Below are positions 56,425 through 64,000 of a stretch of 64,000 bases of DNA, in pieces (within the stretch, counting starts at the first letter, position 1; each line of letters begins with the position of its first letter). The notes under the pieces are model-generated. The model did no database searches and was not told the origin of the DNA. It saw nothing but the letters and a program-made list of their open reading frames with translations. Origin of the DNA: Calliopum simillimum (taxonomy: Eukaryota > Arthropoda > Insecta > Diptera > Lauxaniidae); the NCBI GenBank assembly GCA_951812925.1, contig OX638371.1, forward strand, positions 113,111,124 through 113,175,123, written 5' to 3'. Position numbers and translations under genes: made by a program.

Positions 56425-56815
56425 TGTCAGGTTAAGTCCACAACTAGACATCTACATTTATCTTGTTTTGTGAAAAACGCTTTTTAAGTTTTCTGAAAAT
56501 TGTTTTTCGTATGAGGTTTATGCTTTTAAAATAGTTTATGTTGACTGTATGAAAATTATACTAATTTTATGAACGTTTTTGGTCATTATTTGTAAGAATA
56601 CAAAATTCTATGCATTTTTCAAAGTTGAAAATCATGAAAATTAGGATAAGAGAAAAAACTACTAAATTATGGTTTTCTGCTTTTTATTTTTCATATAAAA
56701 TTAGGTGGGGACTACTCTGCAATAAACCGACTAGAGTGGGACGTATAACCATGTGTCTGTATACTTAACTCAAAACATTAAAAAATGTAGATGTCTAGTT
56801 GTAGTTTTAACTCGA
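56425..56815. repeat. Inverted repeat pair (~30-bp arms)
   Basis: ACAACTAGACATCTACATTT near 56434 is matched inversely by AAATGTAGATGTCTAGTTGT near 56783, about 330 bases away. It may bracket a short DNA element adjoining copy 2 above. Confidence 0.6.
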
Positions 56816-58060
56816 CGATCTGTTTGAAGATAATGTTCCTTGTCTGATTTCGTTATTATTTTGCAACAACAATTTTTATCCAAAATGTAGTTTTAGAATC
56901 TTATAGGGGGTAAAATTTCAATTAAATTTTTTATGGGGATTTTAGCTTAAAAACTCTTTATGATTAAGTTTTAGATATTATTGTTTTATATACTTTGACT
57001 CAAGACGAAAAATTTGAGATATAGCACAACTCACTCCGAGCATTTTTAAAACCGTATTATAAATAAAAACCATATATGTTTTTTGCAAAATCTCGAGTTG
57101 ATTTGGTTTTTATCTTATAACGACCTCAAAAATGCTCCAAATAAGTAGTTCGATATCTAAAAATTTTTGCGGTACAACTTGACAAATTAATTTAGTTCAA
57201 CATTTCATACAAAAATTGATATTTGTTACTGCACCACAGCGAAATAAAACTATCACCGCACATAATACTACAACAAAACAATACTATCTGATTATCTAAA
57301 TATTGTGTAAAGTAGATTTAAGTTATTAAATGCAACTAATAATTTGATTTAAATACAAAATGAAAGATTTCAATTGGGATTCATAAAAATTATGTAAATC
57401 CATGGTATAATGGCAAAAATTAATTGAATAACAAATTTGTTGAGTAAGCGCTAACGAAAGCACACAAACACACAGACAAACACGCACACAATGACAGCAA
57501 CAACAACAAAATAATAAAACTTTAAATAAACGGTTCAATGAAATAAAACAATAAATCTGAATAAAACAAAAGTTGCCACAAAAATGGCATTTGCCAGGCA
57601 ACAAAACAAAAAAAAAGAAAAGGATCACGACAACACAGCAACAAATAACCCATTTAGGGGCATTAACGCATGATTACACAAACACGATGTCAAACAAATA
57701 AACATGCACACGCAGACAAAAATAGTAACAGCAACAATAATAACAACAACAACAACAACTCATAATAACGATAACAATAATAATAAAAGTAATCGAAAAT
57801 ATTCATAATAATCATATCAGATTTTGGTGCGATTTGCATTTATAACAATAATTTTCATAAAGGACTCCTCATCTCTCTATCTCTCACTCTCAAGTATTAC
57901 GTAGGATAATAGTGCTGACACTAAAAACCGGTTTGACATCGAGAAATAATACTTTTAAGCTTTAACTCTCAAAATAAATGTTATTGAATTGAAAATCTTT
58001 ATTGTTTTTTGAAAATCTTTAGTAGATAGTTCCACTACTCTGAAACCTGAAACTTTTTAT
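56816..58060. other. Unassigned; CAA/AAT microsatellites
   Basis: ACAACAACAACAACAACTCA occurs near 57744 and AATAATAATAAAAG near 57776. No gene is recognised. Confidence 0.4.
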
Positions 58061-58281
58061 TGCCTGATTTTAGGCATTTTTTTAATACATATGTTTCATA
58101 GACAGTGACTAAAAGAAATTTCCCAATTTAGGGTCCAAAAAGTTCTAAAACATCAAAAACAAAATTGATACAGAGTTAATCATCGGAAAAGCAAATTCGA
58201 ATTTTTTGGACCCTGAATTGGGAAATTTTCTTTTAATCAATGTCTATTGAATATATATTTAAAAAATGCCTAAAATCATGC
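58061..58281. mobile_element. Hairpin MITE, copy 2
   Basis: A 220-bp palindrome with outer arms GCCTGATTTTAGGCATTTTT and ...AAAAATGCCTAAAATCATGC. The inner arms GACTAAAAGAAATTTCCCAA and TTGGGAAATTTTCTTTTAAT match copy 1 at 30121-30310. Confidence 0.8.
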
Positions 58282-58331
58282 AACAAACAAAAATCGCATT
58301 ATTTTATCCAAAATCCGGATTTAAGCTGTCG

Positions 58332-59513
58332 CACTATGGTTTTTTTTGGACTAAAAAGTACACACAAAACTAATTCACTACAAGGACCCTTTTTTTTAAA
58401 AAAAATCAAATGCAAAATTAAAGGTTATACATTGAGCTATCTAAAAAGATGCCCGCTTTTTCTAGCATTTGATCCACAAATTAGGGACAGAGTTCGAAAT
58501 CTCATAAATTTTGAAAAAAACAGTTTTTCTGTTTAAAAATGTTAGTTGCATTAAACGCAGGAGTGATGTATAAATAAATTTATATGCATTCAATGAAATC
58601 AAGCAAGAAAAAATTAATTCATTATAAAAATGGGCGGTGCCACGCCCCAAAAACAAATTCGTCATATCTCCGAAACTATTTAACGCAGATAGATAAGATT
58701 CGGTATGTTTGTAACAAGCACAGAGAAAAATAATATTTACTACAAAAGTGGGCGGTGGCACGCCCCAAAAATATAAAACACATCATATCTCCAAAACTAT
58801 TTGACCCATGTGGATGAAATTCGGTTTATATACAAAAGCCATCAAGACAAATAATGTCTGTTGAAAAAATATTAGGTGCCACGCCCACAGGCAGAGCTAC
58901 ATGAATAAACTTGTTTCTTATAGAACATAGTGTCAATTAAATCATTGTTGGGTGTGGTGCCGCCCTTTTTTTCAGCAAATGTTATTTGACTCACTACCAT
59001 TTATATATATGCCGAAATTCATCCCTATAGCTCAAATAGTTTCGGAGATATGATAAGTTTTATATTTACAGGGCGTGGCACTGCCCACTTTTTCAGCAGA
59101 TGTTATTTTTCTTTGTGCCTGTTGCACACATACCGAATCCTATCTCTCTGCGTTTAATAGTTTCGGAGATATGACGAATATTACGAATTTGTTTTTGGGG
59201 CGTGGCACCGCCCATTTTCACTTTGAGTTGATTCAATCTTACTTGATTTGATTGAATGCACATAAATTTATTCATATATCACTCCTGCGTTTAATGCGAC
59301 TAACATTTTTAAACAGAAAAATCGATTTTTTCAAAATTCAAGAGATTTCGACCCGTGCCAATATTTTGTGGATCAGATGCTGAAAAAAGCGGGCATCTTT
59401 TTAGATAGGTGAATGCATAACCTTTAACTTAACGTTTAATTTTTTTAAAGAAAATGTATCCTTGTAGTGAACTATTTTTGTGTGCACTTTTTAGTCAAAA
59501 AAAAACCATAGTG
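58332..59513. mobile_element. Fully palindromic element, Transib-like ends, 5-bp target duplication
   Basis: The ends CACTATGGTTTTTTTTGGAC and GTCAAAAAAAAACCATAGTG are inverse copies. TGTCG flanks both sides (58327-58331 and 59514-59518). Arms of about 590 bases pair over their whole length. Each arm has three units of ~120-125 bases with a GGGCGGTGCCACGCC-type motif (58632, 58750, 58873 facing 58950, 59072, 59198). The centre is near 58922. A CAC(A/T)ATG start with a 5-bp duplication is the Transib pattern. Other CACTA-start groups make 2-4-bp duplications. No transposase is present. Confidence 0.75.
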
Positions 59514-59539
59514 TGTCGTCTGTCTAGCCAATAAGACGT

Positions 59540-59770
59540 GTTCTTTAATTATTTCAACCATCCTTGGACGGAACTTAAACTTTCCAGAAAAAATCAAGAC
59601 ACGCTGATAAGCAAACACTGACTAGTACCTAAGGGATGATTTTCGTAGAATTTCTTGACCTGACTAGAGAGTGGAGCGGCACTCGTGACTAACAAACAAT
59701 CGCGGACAGGTTAGCAGAGGACAATGGGGAGGCAGCGATGGCGCGACATCTTTCGCCATAATTCCACAAC
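59540..59770 (-). repeat. Dispersed repeat, copy B
   Basis: This is the reverse-orientation relative of 15700-15925: CAACCATCCTTGGACGG, GTGTTCTTTAATTATTTCA and GGACAGGTTAGCAGAGGACA match it in order. It lies 26 bases beyond the Transib-like element. Confidence 0.5.
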
Positions 59771-62288
59771 CATAATAAATATAACTAGCTTTAAATTATT
59801 TTACCAGTGCTCTAAGAAAAACCGTGTAGTAAAATATAATTGAGAAGTGAAGAGTGTCTTTTCTTGACGAGGTATAAATTGTTGTAGACAAACCTTGGAC
59901 ACCAATGGCTGTCCCCAGGCTAACGGCGAAAAAGTTCGTTACAACCTTGTAAGTAACGAATAACTATAAATGTTTTTATCATCACTAATGCCAACGACAT
60001 AAGTCTGCATGCGAATCGAGTGCCAGTCACTGCACAATGAGCTTCACAGCAACAAACGCATTGTATGCATATGAGTTTTGTACAACATTTCTATATTGAT
60101 TGCAATCAATAAAATGCATTGTACTTAAGCAGCAACGCAACAACAGCAACATGCGTCAGTTGATGGTGATACCAAACACAAAGTGTTGGCTGTGAACTAC
60201 AAAAACAACAATGACAATGAATGTCAACGGTTATGCGTGTATATGAATCATTGCAATGCATTGGTAGTGATGATGATGATGATAATGATGTTACCAATTA
60301 TGATGCCGCTGCCACTAATGATGTTGATTATGCCAAAAGTGTTGAGGTTGTGTCAGCAGCTACACAGTATTATCAAGTGACATCAACGGCATCATCATCA
60401 ACAGCACAGCCGCTGTGTTGAGTGGCGGTTGTGATGAATGTAGTAATGACAAAATTTTACATATGTGGTGGTTGTTGTGTCTATTATGTCTGATGCTATA
60501 TGTCATATTGATTTCGATGACAAACTTACTGAAGAAAAAATCCACAAAAAATGTAAGTGATAATCATATTAGAATTAAAAATTTTCATGTTCTGACTAAA
60601 AGACTATTAAGTAACGATGATGGTGCATCATTTTCAACTGTGTGATAGCTCGTGTATTTCATTTAATTTCATGTATTTGAGATAATGGCACATTAAACTA
60701 CAATTTAATTTGATATCTAGCAAAATTATCGCTATTATCATTTGCAAATCTGCTTGTTATCATTGCCGCTGTTGTTGCTGTTGCGATTATTGCATTTAAC
60801 GTATAACGTAACATAAAACGTAAACTTAATTTCCGGTTTATTGTAATTTCCGATTAATGCTGATTTTATGCCATGTTTTGCACCATTGACCAACACAAAT
60901 GGACGGACACACACACAACCAACAACCAGCAATGATCCAAACAAAAATGCATGCAGCATAAGCAACAACAACAGCACCATTGCAACAAAAGAACAAAAGG
61001 CTGGCACATTATTTGAATCCATTATCCAACAACATTTTACACATTGGAGTGTAACCAAAAATGCCTCAAAAACAATGCACCAAAAAATATATTGATGTTA
61101 AACCGCATTTGTGATGATGTAAATGTTGATAGTGATAGTGAGATAATGCTGATGACCCAATACAACAAGCCCCAGCATTGTTATGCAGCATTATTTTGGG
61201 TTACAGTTTGTTGATCTCTCGTTGGTTGATTGTTGCAATTACCAGTGGCAGAAATATCAGTGATGTGGTAATTCATTAAAATAGATATGGGGCAAGCAAC
61301 TTAAAATCAACCATTTTTATTCGAAACATCAAAATATCTAGTTACTAATGTACGTTAAGTTGGGTATTTTCTGGTAACAACTAAAAGACTTTTACTTTAA
61401 AAAGCCAACTTTTAATTTTGGTGAAATAAAAAAACCGCAAGGCTACATAACCTCAAAAATAGGCAAAAACGGTGTTTTTTGCACTTTTAGGTTAGGATAT
61501 ATCGAAAACCAGAGTTGATAAAGCATTTTTGAGGCCAGATTTGAATTCAACGCATCAAAAACCTTTGGAAATATATAGTCTGACTACTGGGTCTGAATGT
61601 TGGTTAAATTTTGTCGGCCTGTGTTATCCTTAAAGAGTAAAAGCAACATGTGCTTGATGTCTTCACTTTGTTGCGTGTGTGTAAGTATGTGTAATCAAGA
61701 ATTGCCCAAGGGTCAACGCACCCTTGCTTGATTATTTTGTCGTATGCTGCTACATCTTTATTGTTGCTTTGCACCTGAATACCTTTGTTTGCTAGTTGTG
61801 TTGCTGTTGTTGGCAAATCTGTTGATGATTCGATGTGTTTATGGTAAATCGATGATGGGCACTGTGAGCCATTGTTTTTAATTTGTGCGCATGTATGCAT
61901 GTGTATGATTTTGAAACCAGCATCGACCTCTTTCTCATTTGTGCTGCATAAGTGCTGTACTTATTATGAGCTGTATTACCTCAATATGATTTGATTTTGT
62001 AGCATAAATGAAAATTGTTTCATTATAACCTGAAAGCAACCTAAGGTTACAAATCTGTAACGTTGGCTGATTTACGTACTCTTTTGTAGCACAAACATAT
62101 CAGCAGATTCATTCCTGAACTTTAGAACAACATTTGTTCTACAGAAACTTTAAGTATTTTTGTGTAGGGGTTCAAAGCCCTCATATTTAATCCCTCTCTT
62201 TTCGTCTGATATTTTGTAAATAAAATCCACGTTCTAAATATGAAGTTTTGTAATAAATACTGCTACAGGTGCAAAGATATAGCAATTG

Positions 62289-62293
<5 letters not shown>
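59771..62293. other. Unassigned ~2.5 kb; triplet repeats and two protein-like ATG frames
   Basis: GATGATGATGATGAT-type repeats lie near 60270. ATG frames at 60221-60421 (66 codons, with SDDDDDNDVTNYDAAATNDV) and 60868-61095 (75 codons, Asn/Thr-rich) have plausible fly-like low-complexity sequence. Neither has a domain or clear splice sites. Confidence 0.3.

Positions 62294-62320
<27 letters not shown>
62294..62320. repeat. 27-base poly-T tract
   Basis: An uninterrupted T run followed by GTATAGGGGG. On the minus strand it could be the poly(A) tail of an old retroposon, but no body is recognised next to it. Confidence 0.8.
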
Positions 62321-62789
62321 GTATAGGGGGTACAACGTCTCTTTATTCAAATTCCCTCAATTTTTGCTGGGTGTTTGCTGAACGCAGTGTACTTCTGTTT
62401 ACAAAGTTTTATAATAATAGCTACTGCATTTTTTCATATAGGGGCTACCCCTCACATCCCCGCCAAAATGACTTCAATCTATTTTATGAGGTCAGTGGAC
62501 ATATTTTAACATTTCTGCATACGAAAAAATGCATTTTGAATTTTTCACGTCTAGACTGTATGAAACAGTGCACTGTGCGACGCACATTGGTCCCAAAGTG
62601 CGTATTTTATCAAAATGCTTTGCCCGCTTGAGGACGCATTGTAGAATGATTTCAATGATAGGGGCTTATAGGTAATTGAACAGGAAAAAAAAATAAGCAG
62701 CTGTTTTTAAAAAAAAAAAATCGTTTTGATCAACTTTCTTGGGGCTCAAACCCGAAAAATCGAAATATAAAACCCCACATCTCGAGAAT

Positions 62790-63035
62790 TTGGTAGATGC
62801 ATTGCCCATTGAGATCCCGGTAAATTTAATTTTTCAAAATTCTCTCGGTTTTGTCCGGAATGGAAAAAATCTTAATAACTCGGGAACCATTGACCCGATT
62901 TGAATGATTTTTTTTTTATGAAGATATGCTGTCCAGTGAGATTTTGTGAAATTTAATTTTTCAAAATTCCCTCGGCTTTGTCCGGGAATCCTTAATAACT
63001 TGGAAACAAATAACCTTATTTGAGTGATTTTTTTT
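62790..63035. repeat. Two diverged ~128-bp tandem units
   Basis: AAATTTAATTTTTCAAAATT followed by C(T/C)CTCGG(T/C)TTTGTCCGG occurs at about 62823 and 62949. CTTAATAACT(C/T)GG and a TTTGA.TGATTTTTTTT block follow in both. Confidence 0.65.
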
Positions 63036-63216
63036 TGAGTGGTTAAATTTATTGTCTAGTAAAGTCTTCCACTTCCGGTTTTATAAAAACCCAACTTAAT
63101 GGTGAAACTCTTCTCAAATAACTGATCTTGTATGAGGTATAGCCAATTAAGTACTTACTTCTACAATTTCTCGCACATGGATTTTTCGCCAAATTTCCCA
63201 AGGACAATATATAAGC

Positions 63217-63444
63217 TTAAAGTACAATTTGCAACAATACCCTTAATGAAAACATCAACATAAAATGTATGATAAGACCCAGTTTGGTGGAAATTTCTTT
63301 GGTCTGGATTTTGGGTAACACCATCGTCGAGATATCTGCAGCGCTTTCACATGATGGGGCGTATTTCAAATCAATTTGGTTATTACTAAAAACTTCGCAT
63401 ACATGATGAACTTTGATGTCAATATGTTTACTTCGGGGATTCAT
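63217..63444 (-). pseudogene. copia RNase H C-terminal relic
   Basis: The minus strand encodes NPRSKHIDIKVHHVCEVFS, then LKYAPSCESAADI and LPKIQTKEI..KLGLI. This matches the end of copia-type RNase H (the RSKHIDI, ADI and KLG landmarks). Pol sequence before the RSKHIDI landmark is not recognisable and no LTR is visible. The ATG that opens the frame is fortuitous. It is a short, old Ty1/copia fragment. Confidence 0.75.
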
Positions 63445-64000
63445 CCATCCAGATTTTCAAATTGAAATAAGTGGTAGAGGTCCTGGAAAGCATCTACATA
63501 TTCAAAAATCTTGTATTGTAAATAAAACAAAGGTAACAAATTATATTAAGTCAAATGAAATAGATTCTGTTCGGAAGTCGGGGTTTCTCTTTGGTTTCCG
63601 ATATTAGAAATAGCGTATTTAACTTTTTTTCATCGCCATCGTGTCTGTTCGTTTTCATTTTATAGTGACATACCATACATTTAAAAGATAAAACTTTTAA
63701 AATACACAAACACGAACGTCAAATGTGCCCCTTCGGCAAAAGTCAAATGTGCCCCAAAATCTCTTAAAGAATTAAAAATATTTTATAATTTAAACTATTT
63801 GACCTTGACAAAAAACACTTTTATTCTATTAATTATGAAGGTTAGTGCTGCCAAATTGTCATACTTACTTTCAAAAAACAATACAAATTTATTTGCAAAA
63901 CCCTTACGAACAAGATGCCGAAAATTACAAAAAAATACACAAAAAGTAAAAAAAGCGTATTGGCGCGGGAGGAGTCGCAAGAGAACTGCCAAAGTTCATT
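63445..64000. other. Unassigned; direct repeat GTCAAATGTGCCCC
   Basis: GTCAAATGTGCCCC occurs at 63718-63731 and 63742-63755. No gene is recognised and the stretch is cut by the window edge. Confidence 0.4.

Noticed and set aside
62294..62320. Poly-T as the tail of a processed pseudogene or LINE on the minus strand
   Set aside because: No coding or LINE-like sequence is recognisable next to it, and no target duplication was found.
1..64000. tRNA, rRNA or snRNA genes
   Set aside because: Scanning by eye for tRNA B-box-like sequences and cloverleaf pairs found none that I would defend. A covariance-model search would decide.

Overview
The window reads as eukaryotic, AT-rich DNA from a higher (schizophoran) fly. 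The evidence is a DINE-1-like repeat, an irritans-type mariner, a BEL/Pao LTR retrotransposon, two non-LTR retrotransposons with insect-type ORF1 proteins, a copia relic, many CAA/TTG triplet runs, and no prokaryotic signals. A tephritid-like or related fly is plausible, but the sequence alone does not settle the family. I recognise no complete host gene. Most of the window is intergenic or intronic DNA that has been repeatedly invaded by mobile elements.

Layout. 0-3.2 kb: a mariner end, a weak exon candidate (677-816), a 121-bp tandem pair, and a TA-flanked inverted-repeat transposon (1918-3178) with an iterated 15-bp motif. 5.2-8.3 kb: a giant Foldback-like palindrome. 8.4-13.1 kb: a 5'-truncated BEL/Pao element with frameshifted pol and a 3' LTR. 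14.9-15.6 kb: a nested palindrome and TTAA element that recurs at 55.7-56.4 kb. 17.5-28.5 kb: DINE-1 3' end, candidate host exons on the minus strand (19166-19336 and 24780-25134), a LINE relic, a degenerate mariner and four non-autonomous DNA elements. 30.1-35.2 kb: hairpin element, full DINE-1-like element, and a seven-copy 43-bp array. 37.5-38.9 kb: a ~455-bp higher-order satellite interrupted by a LINE tail.

40.4-49.8 kb is the densest coding part. A plus-strand LINE (damaged) sits inside a hairpin element that also exists as an adjacent second copy. It is followed by a minus-strand LINE whose ORF1, endonuclease and reverse transcriptase look undamaged. That LINE also carries an open, very hydrophobic frame in the linker between ORF1 and ORF2. 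50-60 kb holds another long palindrome, a second DINE-1-like element split by a TA-flanked element, the second nested TTAA element, a hairpin element, and a fully palindromic element with CACTATG termini and a 5-bp target duplication (Transib-like). 60-64 kb is mostly unannotated, with a copia RNase H relic near the end.

The most distinctive theme is architecture. At least three DNA elements with unrelated sequences share a TA target duplication and repeat a short terminal motif inside the element (GGGGCTAGTGTGGAC, GTCCCAACTTATACGG, CGTTACCAAC); a fourth, 25844-26318, repeats a short terminal motif but its target duplication is unclear. Several others are near-complete palindromes built from tandem units. 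All coordinates of element ends are read by eye.
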